DNA from: Ilex aquifolium
Taxonomy: Eukaryota; Streptophyta; Magnoliopsida; Aquifoliales; Aquifoliaceae
Length of the DNA stretch: 64,000 nucleotides
Reading direction: 5' to 3'
Assembly: GCA_951799425.1 (NCBI GenBank)
Contig: OX637393.1
Location: 41,310,878-41,374,877, forward strand
The notes beneath the pieces are model-generated. The model was not told where the DNA came from and made no database searches. It saw only the letters and a program-made list of their open reading frames with translations. Shown in pieces: positions 45,504-57,850 of the stretch. The translations under genes were made by a program, and so were the position numbers. How positions within the stretch are numbered: position 1 is the stretch's first letter; each line of letters begins with the position of its first letter.

Positions 45504-45516
45504 AACCATACATACT

Positions 45517-46470
45517 TAAATTTATTGAATCCACTTAAACCCAACCAATGATTTAATGATAATTGATTCATCTTGAACAAAACGGAAGACCACTAAATAG
45601 GGTGATCTAGTGGAGTATCATCTAAATTTCAAGTTTTAGAGTCCACATTAAAATTCCGTAGTTGATCGCTATGCTAACCTAATTAAGTTCATTCCCGAGA
45701 GGAAAAACGAGCGTGATCAACAGCCTTTTAATCCCACCAATGAGAACCTATCCAGATAGTCTCTTGATGATCCCTTTATCCCGTCAAAAAAAAAAAAACA
45801 AAATGTAAGAATTCCCATCATTTAACGATAGTAGGAATAAATTCATTGCTCGTAGGAACCCAAAAAAGGCAAAGAAAACATAAGCAATTCATAGCTGCAG
45901 AGCATAGACATGCTTAATGGTTTTATGTATTAACGATGAAGACATTCTGTCAATTTTAAACTCCACCTACAAATCCACTGTACTTCTCAAATAAATTAGT
46001 TAATACAAACTTGACGATATACGATTATAAACAATCATATACTATTTACACAAATTTTAACACAATACAACTAAAACACAACATAAACATGATATGACCC
46101 ACTAACAATCCTAATTGACTATGTATACGCTATCAATGGTATGAGCTCTTTTTTGGAGACCAATTGTTTGCCAAAATTGAGGTATGTCAATTTTACTTTA
46201 CCTTCCAAGAAACTATTTCTCTCAATCAATAAACATATCTAGTCATGATTTTATGCTATAAATAATTCTAGATAAACCGAACATAACATCATCAAATAAG
46301 AATTATCACCACCTTTTAATTGAAGATTGTAGTATAATAAATTATTATTTCATCCAGCACGGAATCGAAAGAATTCGCAGGTATGATTATATGAAGATGT
46401 AGCAGAATTATGTAACAAGGATTGACAAAATTACATAATATTTGACTTTATTACATTACAAGTACAATTG
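45517..46470. other. AT-rich intergenic DNA downstream of NUP205
   Basis: No gene or bounded repeat is supported. Confidence 0.45.
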
Positions 46471-46626
46471 CAATACAAACAAATCATTTAAATTAATGTT
46501 ATATATTATTACATACAATCAACACAACATTTACAGAAGCACCACCATACATGAAACTATGATCTGATATACAGTTAAATAAACTGATACAGAAACTATA
46601 TCAATGGCTTTGGAGACTTTCCTGTT

Positions 46627-49600
46627 TCATAAAGTCAACTTCTGAATTAAAATTTCCTTCAGAGAACTCACCAATCTGCGGAATACCTTCAGGCTGTGAC
46701 CTACTTTATCCTGTGGACACAACTAATTAATTCAAACTACTGAGATTCAGAAACCTCCAAGGTATAAAGTGATATGTAAAGGTAGCATTCACATACTTGT
46801 ATACTCTGGATACGTATAATTTAGAGCCCAGAAGCCAAGTCCCAAGCAAGGTTTTAATTCCTAAGTTTCGATAAGGCCAGTAATTCCTGACTTTATGAAG
46901 GAATGGATCAAGGCATTTTACCTTTCTAACTCTTCATCCCAAAATCAAATACCTTTTCCGCCTCAATTCCAATTGTTAATGCAGATGTAAGAGGACTTAA
47001 GGCTTAACAGGACATGACTATATATTGTGGCATAAATTTTTGTTTTAATTTGCATTAGGTAAATAATACAACTGAAACCAAGCCAATGAACACTAATTTG
47101 CAACCTGTTCTTACGATTTACAACCAAAGAACACTGACACCTTATTGAAGCAGTGAAACTGGCCAGAAAAATGGTTCTAGGAAACCTAAGCACGGATTCT
47201 CCGTTGAGGTCGACATACGCCAAATACTTGAAGATACGTATCGGATATGATAGCAAACGTATCCAATAATAAATAAAATGTGGATACTTTTATATACAAA
47301 GAAGTATGTATAATTTTTAATTTTAATATTTACCCCCTCCTTTCAATTTCACATATGATGCAATACATCAACAAAAATTCATCACTTTGGTAGACACATG
47401 GGTAATTTCAAGTATTATCCAATATCACTTCTTTAAAGAGTATAAATGAATTGATTATACTATAATCTTAGCAACAAATATTTTTAAACAAACAAGGTTA
47501 TTATTTTTTTAATTAATAACGTTCACTTTGTAGATATACCATAATGTGACAATAGGTACCTTTTCAAAAATAAAAAAACATTTAATGTTGTTTATTATTG
47601 TTAAAGAATCACTAAAAATTGTAGCTATCAAGTCGTTACATAATAGTATAAATACAAAATATGTTTTTTATAGATATATCCGTATCCTATTTTTTAGAGT
47701 TTTGTTATATCACCATATTCATATCACATTGTACCCGTATCTCGTATTTGTATTTGTGCTTCCTAGTATGAAACTTTCCATTACCAACAAAGGCTGCAGC
47801 ACGAGAAAAAATTCCTTTATATATATATATAAAAGCTATAATCCTTGAAATGAGTCATTATAGATCTCCTTTAGTTTATAGGAAATACGTTCCTTTCATT
47901 TTTTGCCAAAAATAAGGATAAATGTCTGGTCTAGAAACAAGACAAGTAAGCAGTAGACACCATGAATGAAGTTTTTAATAGACGAGGTTTCTTAAAAGAT
48001 GTCACTATGACAAAGAAGCAAGAATAAGAGGAAGACAAGCAGCATACCTCACTTAGCAGTTCGAGTCTTTCTAAATTTGGAATTAACTTTTCACCTAGCA
48101 AGTTTAAGTCCTCTCCAGAGTCGGGCTTGCTACCATACGTAATTTTCATCATAACTTGACCAGAATCGACCGTATGAGAACTGCTATGGTGAACCATGGT
48201 TAATAAACAGAAAAAACCTTCACAAGCAAGTCCAAAGGAAGAAATAAAATGGCATACCCATCCTGGAGATGGATTAGGATAATATTCAGCAAATTCTCTG
48301 CAAGCATAACTAAGAGCGTAATAAGACGATCCCTATTTCCAGCAAGACGGCACATTTCCACCATTCCAATATACCTCCTGGAACCAAAGTGGAAAAGTGA
48401 ACTAAGAGATGTATAAGAACATTTGAAACGCATACTAGATTGGAATATTGGGTATATTGTGACCAAGAAAAAGGTTAAGCTCCATAGTAGTGGCTCCTAG
48501 TCCCAGATCAAGCAATAATTCAAAATACATAAGATGTTGCTTGCTAGTGTAGATTCTCTCTTAAACTCTTTTCCTGCGTTGACAGAAAATTTTGAAAAGA
48601 TCTCCATCTCCCAGAATAGGAAGTCATCAGATTTGAGTATCTTCTACGACTGCAATGTCCAGAAAGGGTCAAATAGTTGCACTATGCTTCCTTATATTTA
48701 AATGACCCAATTCTTTCCAGGGATGCAAGATGTCTGACTGTATTATCAAGAGCTTGGAAATTGATCTAAAACAAGGAGTACAATTGTTCATCATGCATTG
48801 CTTTATATAGTATCTTACACCAACAAAGTTGACTGGATTACTAGAATAGGAATAGTAAAAAGGCTTTGCTTGCATTCTTCACATACAAATTACAATTACC
48901 TTAATCCATGTGTGCATGATCAGAAGTATTCTATAAAAGCAATTATGATTATAATAAAATCATCATTGGCATAAAAAGGTATCAATGAATGACAGCTGAG
49001 GAAGGGATAAAGTTGACTGTAAGAGTGTAAAGTTCAAACTGTCACCAGTCAGAGCTTCAGTTTATCAGAAAAACAAAAAAGAGGTTAAGGTGTGTAATGC
49101 TCAAGTTTCCTGAAGTTTTCTGCAGTTTGCTGCCAAAGATATGAACAACTTAAATATCCAATAATGATTCCATTACATGTGATATAAATATCACTGAATT
49201 AATCTAGATTGGCAAACCTATGTTGCCCAAGGCCCAATTGATCTAAACTAAATTGCAATTAGGAACAACGGATACAGCTTATCCCATTCATCAGGCTGGT
49301 TGAGGATCAGCTCAACCTAGTTATAGCTATGTGATGTATACCCTCCAAAACTACCTCCTTGTGCCACCACCAAATTGTGTTTTTAGTATAAATGTTGAGC
49401 TTATGCAAGTGCTGCGAATAAAGAATAGCTCTTCTGCATGAAATAGCTAGGCCTACATGTTTATTGATCTACTAAGAATCAGCAATAAACCTGGTGTCTT
49501 ATTTGGCATAACAACTCGCTTTTCTGACTTCGGCTATATTTATACTTTATTGATGCCATTCATAAATAGATCCAGCTGTCATACCATTTTCAACATGGGA

Positions 49601-52600
49601 AGCAAGCATGTTTCCAAGTCACCAGCTTTTAGCTTCTAAAGCCATGATTAAATCATAACCATCCCAACTAGAAGGATAGAACCACTGTATTTTCCAAGTC
49701 AATTAGACCATCAGAGATCAAGTTATGAAACATAACCAAAATTTGGAAAACCGCAAACTACCAACACTGACATATTAAAAAACACCACCAAATGTCCTAA
49801 AACATTTCTTGTGTCGACAGATTGAAGCATAAAGGCAAGGAACCAGCATTAGTGGGTACCTTTTCTGTATGCTGTCAGATGTTGACACACGATCTCGCGG
49901 AGCATACATACTGATTATTTCGTCCACTTCCTGCCTCGATAGCTCATTTATGTCTTGAATCTAGAAAACCATAGAGCCATATGTTGTATGGTTGACATTA
50001 AAAAAAGCAGCATAATGACAACATAAAGAGACAGGTGGAAGCCCCTCTCACCTTATTAAGAAGTAAAGATTTTTCCTCAGCAGCTCTGTCAAGAGCAGTA
50101 GTCACTGAATGAATAAGAAAACCAAGTAGAGTCAAAGTGGGCTGCTTCTGTCCTGCATGCGCACGATAATTTGTGGGACTCTCGGAAACCTGATATAAAT
50201 CAAATGTGTTAGAAGAAGTTTTGTTTATCATTTTTTTTCAGACAAATTTGGAATTTCTCGAGCAATAAAATATATTTGCTTCCAGCTTAACCAACTAAAT
50301 TTACCTGCAGTCTTACGGATTTCTTTGTGGTCAGAAAATAGAGATAAGAGCTCAGGCTAAAGCAAAGCCAAAATGTGTTCACTTCTGGCTTTCTCGGTTT
50401 CTGAGTATTCACAGCAAGATGAAAGAAGAGGAAACAATAAGAGGGAGAGAGAAGTCAGTCATATCTTAATTTCACATGATTCTCTATTTTACCCAGCAGA
50501 GTTTCAATCAGGATATTACTTTACCTCCTCAGAAGGCACTGATTGGGCCAGACTAAGAGACTCTAAATCACGTGAGAAAAGAGAACGCATCATGCCAAAG
50601 AGCCCTTGAACAAAACCATACTCATCACTCTCTTCATACGGCCACACCTATATTCAGACATTTTTGTAGTAAAATACTGCCTTACAAGAGACAAATTTAA
50701 TGGCCCCCATGCAATCAGAGATAATTTTCAATGTGCCCCAACAATGCAATATGCGGTCTATGATTGTATACCCATTGATGATGTCACTCGTTACAATGCT
50801 CAAACCAGTTTGTTTCACAATTTTGTCCCATCAAACCATAATGCATATCAAAAGGCCAATACCTTGCTAAGTATGCCCACGACAAGGTTTATCTGTTCCA
50901 TAGCAAATTCATCAGCATTAGAAACATCTCCTCGAAGAATTTGATCGAAGACCAACTGGTATTCTCTGACAAAATCTATGACTTCACGAACAATCTTATT
51001 CTTCACCTATTAGATACCCAGATTAGCAAGAATGATAACCCCGTGCTCGAGAAAAGAAAGAATAAGGAGTACGGATGACATCTAAGGTAAATGTGAAAAT
51101 GTTACTGGCATAAATAACCAAAAACTAATGGCAAAAGCACATTGCACAATAGATATACATGTTTTCCTTCATTGGTATCTCAACTAGCCAAATTCTTGTG
51201 CAGAAGGTATACATGTTTTCCTTCGTTGTATCTCAAATAGACAAATTCATTTGAGTTCTGCACAAAAATGTTTTTAAGGTTTAACTACAAAAAAGCACCC
51301 TACTCAAAAGCAATAACCATGATTTGGAAAACTTGATGGTGTAATCAGGTACGGAACCTATCTAGGACTCCACATCAATGAAAAAATATGTGGCATGACA
51401 CAATTAATGAACCAGTACTTAAGAATTAGAAATGAAATGCCCTTTTCGATGGCATCAGGTCACTTTCTGTTTTAGATAGCATTGCTCTAGAAACTGATGA
51501 TACAAGCAAGAAATTAGCAGAAAAATAAGCATTTGGAGATATACAGAAGTTCCAGCCTTTTCTAGTCAACATTTTAATCATCGTATATTTCTCTTCACCA
51601 ACCTTAAACCTTTTATATTTTTCACTCCGAAGAAACTGTCACGTGTATGGGAAGTGATACATCACAAATAAGTATGGCAGATGAAAGTTTATGTAAGTCC
51701 GCAAACATGAGAGCTCTGAATTTATGAGGTTTTCAATTAAAGTCTTGGCGTTTTTTTTCTTACACGATTCTATTTATCTCATTGCGTTCTCTCCTACATC
51801 AGTCTGCTCAAATGTGACTGCAGTTCACTTTTGGGGCAAGATGAGAAGGTTAGCATTTGTTGGGTGCCCACTTCCTGGTAGCTAGAGGTGCAATTGCAAA
51901 CTGACTAAGCAAAAACTGAACCACCAACCATTTTTCAGTTTGGCCAGTTTTCTCAGGGTCTCAAAATTAGTCCTGTTTCTAGAATATGAAGAACCAATAC
52001 CAGTAATTTGAGGTTCTTAACCAATCCACGAACTGAGCACCATCATACACATAGAACCGTGTGTGATGTATAGATTATTGTCATCAAAACACTCAAACAA
52101 AAAAAGAAAATCAAGAACAATGAACACGAGGATCGTGGTTTACTAGAAATTCTACTTACGTTCATGGGAGCAATTGTTTCACTTTATGAGAATCCCAAAA
52201 GGGTTTTAACTCATTATAGGCACCAGTTGAGAACCCCTAATTCTGGTCAATCACCCAAACATAATCCCAGTACAAGCGATATGGCCAATCCTAGTAAAAC
52301 TCATGTGAGATATACACCGGAAGAAAATTAATTTCTTCAACTGAGATGCAACAACAATATTGAAAGCCGGATATACAAACTGAAACTGCTTAAGCTATTA
52401 CAAGTGGAAAATGCATAGGCTGGAGAAAATAACTAAAGAAAAAAAGAGGCTAACCTCAAAAAATTCGGACGTATCGAGCAATGAAGTCAGAGAAAAAACC
52501 AATCTTAGTATTGGAGTTACAATCATTCGTTGTTTATCAACACCGGCAGAGATGTGTCTTCTAAACTTGGTGTCAGCATGCAATAAGCTTCCCTGCAAAC

Positions 52601-55600
52601 CCGCCCTGCTTCAATCTAGGTTGATTTAATCAGACAAGACAATGAGCACACAAAAGAATACCTTTACTTGCATAGTGACTGCCTTGCATGAAGCAATATG
52701 CTCCAAAGCACCCATGGAAAATAGAACCTGGGCCCCTGATTTCCCATATTTGTGGCTAATTCTCACCAATAGACCAAGTTCTGCCTCAAGAGTACACGCC
52801 CACTGCAATGAATCCAGCAAATGTCCACCATCCTTGAGGAAAAAAGAAAACAACAAATGAGAACTTTTGTTATAAGCAGATGAACATACCACAAGAACAC
52901 TTATATGGGAGATTAGTTGCAGATTATACATTGATGAAACTTATATGGGAGATTAGTTGCAGATTATACATTGATGAAACTTTTCGTTATTTTCATTGAT
53001 GAATATTCCTTTTAATCATTTGATAGGGTCAATAAAAACTTAGAAAAGCAATGAAGTAGGAACAAATATGGAATTTAAAACTCAACTTGTCAAGGGGCTT
53101 AAAATTTGAATTTTAATATAATAACACTCAAGCTGTGGATTTTAATCCAAAGGTAGCCACACTATGGAAATAATGACCATATTTTTGTCTATACCAGGGA
53201 TACCAGGATTGTAGGTACCCCATGCGCCTGACAATTTGGATCGCACAGCCCAAATGAGGTGGGTTCACGATCCAGATCACCCTATTCCCAACCATAATTT
53301 TTAACAATACTAATTACTATCTGGTACTTTATTTCTTTGTTTCAGTGATCTGTGAGAAAGTAAACTTTGATATGTAGTGATTTGTATACTAATTACCATT
53401 AATTGGTAGGTTGTTGCGGATTACAGTGACCTGTCTGGTACTTTATTTCTTTGTTTCAGTTATCTGTGAGAAAGTAAACTTTGATATGTAGTGATTTGTA
53501 TACTAATTACCATTAATTGTGCGGATTACACTTTGATTTGGAACCCTTATCACTATATCATTAATATTAATTGATGATGTGTATATATCTGTATAATTAT
53601 TTATAATTTTATGTAATGCCATGTAGATAACAGTTCCCAAGCAAATCGCCAGACAAATAGCATATTAATAATGATAGAAGTCCGGATAAGGGTGTCAAAG
53701 TGAATGGCGATCCAAAACAATGCACGAAGTCAGTCTATCCAATCACATTGCATATCAAAAAATATCAAGCCCATACCCGTACTATATACCAAATCGATTC
53801 ACAATCCAAGTCACATTGGTCTATACCAATCCACCCCCATCAACACTCTGAATTAAAAGGGACCAGAAGGTTATTACCTTTCTTTTTTTTAACTTCAAAA
53901 CCAAATGGTATGAATACAAAATAACTCAAGTCACTCCAAAAGATAATTTATGAAGTGCATAAAAACTTTTTAAACAGTAATACTCTAAAATTATCTTATC
54001 AGATGCCTTGATGGACTGTATTAAACAACAATCCCTACATGGTCTATTAAATATACAACAGAGGACACATGTTTCCTCGTATTATCCAATCTTGATAAAA
54101 GATCTCTAGTCTAGGGTAGTGGAACTTAGGAATATGATGATGATGATGATAATTTTCATGCAACTTGAAATTATAAAATCCACACACCTGATGAGAAACA
54201 TTGCTGATGTTCACCAGGCAAGATCTCAAAAAGCCCCTGCTTTGAAGTTGGCTCAAGAAAAACTTATCATGATCAACACAAATCAATGCATCCAGAACAT
54301 AGATTGACATTGTCTTTCCAGATTCACTGCCTTGAGTTGCATCTTTTATTACCTAATGTTACAGTATGAAATAAAAAGAATATAAGCATAAGGAGGAGGC
54401 AAAAAGATAAGCAATTGGAGCATGTAATGGAGTCAACAAACACAAACACTATTTAGCAAAATGCTGAAAAATTCACCATACCCCAAAAAAGCGTATGTTT
54501 CGTCATTATGCTTTATCTAGGAAAACATTATCCATTAAAAAACAAGTCATCACATCTGTTATTGGCTTAATCAACATGATGAAACGAATATTGGAATACC
54601 AATGCAAATGGCAGATGCTGTTGACACCTCATATCATTACCAGTCAGCTTGCTAATCAGCAAGCACAAATTGCAAATTCAGTCTTTTATACCTCATTTCT
54701 TAAGCAAGTTGGTGCAGTGAGCAAGATCCACCAATCAGCTTCCTCTTCAACTTTCCGAATCGTCCTCTTAAACCCCTCAACTCAATTTAATACCATTATT
54801 CCTCGGTCCTTACATGATATTGGTAGTCTTTGAAGCAAATGGTCAACATTTCCACCTTAATCAAAATCTTCATATCAAGTCACCAAGAAGAATTATTCTT
54901 TGTACCAACAATGACAACTTCCTTCGAGCACCTTATTTTTCACAATTACCCTCATTGACCACCCCTTAAAAAAAAGAAAAAAGGAAATGATTGTCGAATT
55001 TCTCGAGTCTTAATATAAGCCCACTCAGTGTTTTGAAAAGCTGGCCTAGGCGAGAAGCGAAGCGAAGGTCTGTTGCCTTGAGCATCCCAGGCAAAGCGAA
55101 TGTGACTGAGGCGAGGAAGAAGCGAGAAAAGCGAGCGCCTTGTGCTTAAGCAACAGGCGAGAAAGCGAGCGCCTTAATTATGCGAGGCGAGGTTGTTGGA
55201 TTGATTTATTTTTATTATGGACCGTTGGATTGGGCAATTGGAAAACATACACCCAATTACACCCTTATCCCATAAATACAACACCCAAACCCTAATTTTG
55301 CTCAAAGGGTCAGACACGAAGACTGTTGGCCGCTGCTCCTTCCTCGCTGGTCAGAGACGACGACTGCTGTTGCTGCTTCTTCTCCTTCCTCGTTGGTCCA
55401 CACAGATTTGTCTCCTTTTTTTCTTCTCTATTCTGTTTCTCTTCTTCTCGCTTCAGGTTCTGGTTCTTCTTCTTCTTTTCTGCTTCTTCTTATTTTCTCT
55501 CTTCTGTTTCTCCGCTTCTTCTCTGGTTCTTCTTCTTTTCTGCTGCTTCTTATTTTCTCTCTTCTGTTTCTCTTCTTCTTCTCTGGTTCTTCTTCTCTCT

Positions 55601-57850
55601 TCTGATTCTAGTTCTTCTTCTCGCTTCTGATTCTATTTTTCTTTCTGCTTCTTTTTTTTTTTTCTGCTTCTGTTTTTTTTTTTTTTTTCCGCTTCTGCTG
55701 TTTTTTTTTCCAGCTTCTGCTTCTGTGTTTTATTCTTCTACTTCTGTTTCTACTTTTTTTTCTACTTCTAATTTTGTATAGCTGATGATTCTGATTTTCT
55801 GTAATGCTATTTTGCTGATAGTAGTGCTGATTTTCTGTAATGATGAATGCTGATTTTCTGTAATCCTAATTTTTCTGTAATGCATTTGAACTTGATGATT
55901 TCGCTGGTAGTAGTGCTGATTTTATTAGTAGTGTGATAGTGCTGATTTTATTGTAATGCATTTGAACTTGCATTTAAATATTTAGTATATATAAAATTAG
56001 AACTTAGATGTTTAGAAGTAATTAAACTAAAATATTTACTTTTTTTTTTTAACTGTTCGCTTCGCTTCGAGATAGTATTCATCTATAGTTTACTAAACGA
56101 GAGCATTTCCATGGATACAAGGATGAAAACAAAATATGACACACGAAGGAGAACATTAAATTTGTGAATACAAGGAGAATCCATACAATATAATCCGAGC
56201 AAAAAGAAAGATTTTGACAAAAGCATAAACGAAAAAATTAGAAGGCAAAGGTACCTACCAAATCTAGGATAGCTTGAGCTTCTTTCCTTAGAATAGCAAA
56301 ATTTGCACGTGCTAATTCAGCCTGATCTTTGTCAATCTGTAAAAAAAGATGCATCATAGCATTTCACATTACAAGACATCAATTACAAATGAGATCTTTC
56401 TACACTAAGGTCATAAAAACCTTCTGCAGATCGAAATCTTCACTGTCTTGCTCATCAACCAACAAAAGCTGCAGAACCGTTGTAGGAACATCTGGATCAA
56501 GCATATGCTGACAATACTGGAAGTAGCTAAGAAGCAAGGCATATTGGCTGCATTCAGAAATGTCAAATAAGTTAGGACTTGCACATTCATCTAGAGATTA
56601 AAAAAAAAAATTACCTAACCAATAACATACCGTCTTCTCAATGCTTCTGATGATTCATGTCTCAGAATTGCCATGATAAGTTTAAACAAAATTGAGTGGC
56701 AGGCCCCATTTGACAATTGCTTTGGCATGATAATATCCAGACACGTGACGGTGTCAGAGTTCAAAGCACCAGGGAATAAGTATCTCTCCTCACGCAGTTT
56801 GGCCATGCATGTAAGAGCAACCTTGGGACATGTAATTAAAGGAAAAGGTAAAGACACTAAAGCCAGAAATTGGAAAATGGAAATCTATTGGGCAGCACTA
56901 CTCTAAAGAATAAATGTACAAATATACAAAAATCAAACCTGTGTCAATATTAATGCCATCTTCAATGAACAGTCAGGAGAACCAGAAGCATTAAGAGAAG
57001 CATCAAGCAACCTGTTAGTAAGGAGAAGAATAGTCACAGAAGAGCAATATAAAATGGAAGACCAGAACTAAACATGACCAGGTGACCTACTGAAACAATA
57101 TTTCAGATCGATTTTCAAGAGATGATATTCTTCTGGATGCAGAGACCTGTAAAATGAGCTGACAATATATTAGAACCAATGAAGCTTATATAACGGCCTA
57201 AGTAAAAGGCCATAAAGAAGACTTTTAGATGACTTCTTTATGCCACGGGCAAATTTACAAGAGCCATTGACCTCCACAATCTGAGACCAGCCAGTTAACA
57301 TATGAAGCTGGGCAGCTTGTTCTTCAAGGTTTCTGTTGTATTTCCAACCCCATCTTAACAACTGTTGGATAGTATCTCTTACTTCGTTGAGCTCAACTTC
57401 ACTGCCAAAGGAGCTCAGCTGGGAATTGACCAAATTGCATTTCTGAAACAACACATTTTAATCAGCGCCAGAGATTTCCATTGGAAGGCCAAAGGGGATA
57501 ATATTCACATATCCACAAGCAGTTGCAATATGAGTTCACCTAAACAATCAAAATTAATAGACTAACACCTGCCAGAGTTTGTCTCGGAATGAAGCTAGGT
57601 CAATCAAACGGTCACCACGTTCCGTATAATAATAAATACCATCCTTTCCAGAAATTGAAGTATTACCAAGAATATCCTCGGCCTGTAAGACATGTAGCAT
57701 CAAATACTCCAACAAAATGAAAGAACAAAATACACATCATCAAGAGATAAATCTTACAAGAAAGCCATTTTTCATCTCAGAAAGAACCTGAGAAGGCTTC
57801 ATAGTGGTATCAGGAGATCTAAACTGGACAACTTCCAGCAACTCCAACAC
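46627..57850 (-). CDS. NUP205: Nuclear pore complex protein NUP205, C-terminal 770 residues (5' end outside window)
   Basis: Exons on the minus strand (5' to 3'): 57850-57758, 57682-57569, 57442-57272, 57146-57091, 57011-56939, 56821-56631, 56547-56421, 56336-56259, 54352-54188, 52832-52668, 52592-52455, 51006-50863, 50647-50525, 50400-50305, 50189-50052, 49960-49860, 48377-48258, 48183-48048, 46710-46627. All are GT-AG, all phases join, and the sum is 2313 nt ending in TGA. Diagnostic segments are VLELLEVVQFRSPDTTMK, YYYTERGDRLIDLASFRDKL, DKDQAELARANFAILRKEAQ, YVLDALICVDHDKFFLSQLQ, LLVRISHKYGKSGAQVLFSM and RDRLITLLVMLAENLLNIIL. NUP205 is an alpha-helical solenoid scaffold of the inner pore ring that works with NUP93-type partners in nuclear transport. 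Plant NUP205 is roughly 1,850 residues, so about 1,080 N-terminal residues are upstream of this window. The visible part is intact. Confidence 0.92.
47178..47766. mobile_element. MITE-like relic in a NUP205 intron
   Basis: CTAGGAAACCTAAGCACGGA on the left is mirrored by TTTGTGCTTCCTAG on the right, and the interior carries ATACGTATCGGATA and TATCCGTATCC words. It lies in the last intron (46711-48047). Ends are approximate. Confidence 0.45.
52901..52980. repeat. Perfect 40-bp tandem duplication in a NUP205 intron
   Basis: TTATATGGGAGATTAGTTGC followed by AGATTATACATTGATGAAAC occurs twice back to back without mismatch, in the intron just upstream of exon 52668-52832. Confidence 0.95.
53321..53520. 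repeat. ~85-bp direct repeat, offset 114 bp
   Basis: CTGGTACTTTATTTCTTTGT and the following roughly 65 bases at 53321 recur at 53435 with a single G/T change noted by eye. GCGGATTACA also recurs beyond each copy. The repeat is intronic in NUP205. Confidence 0.9.
55054..56068. mobile_element. Foldback/MITE-like element with GAAGCGAAGCGAA ends
   Basis: GAAGCGAAGCGAA at 55054-55066 is matched in inverse orientation by TTCGCTTCGCTTC at 56056-56068. The first 150 bp contain many GCGAGCGCCTT and GAGGCGAGG words. The middle is a long TTCTTCTTCTGCTTC pyrimidine stretch (55330-55760) that opens Phe/Ser/Leu frames of no significance. The last part repeats GATTTTCTGTAATG. It lies in the 1.9-kb NUP205 intron (54353-56258). 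Confidence 0.55.

Noticed and set aside
55217..55781. Ser/Phe/Leu-rich plus-strand frames of 137 and 151 codons
   Set aside because: They are translation of a TTC/CTT pyrimidine microsatellite inside a foldback element.
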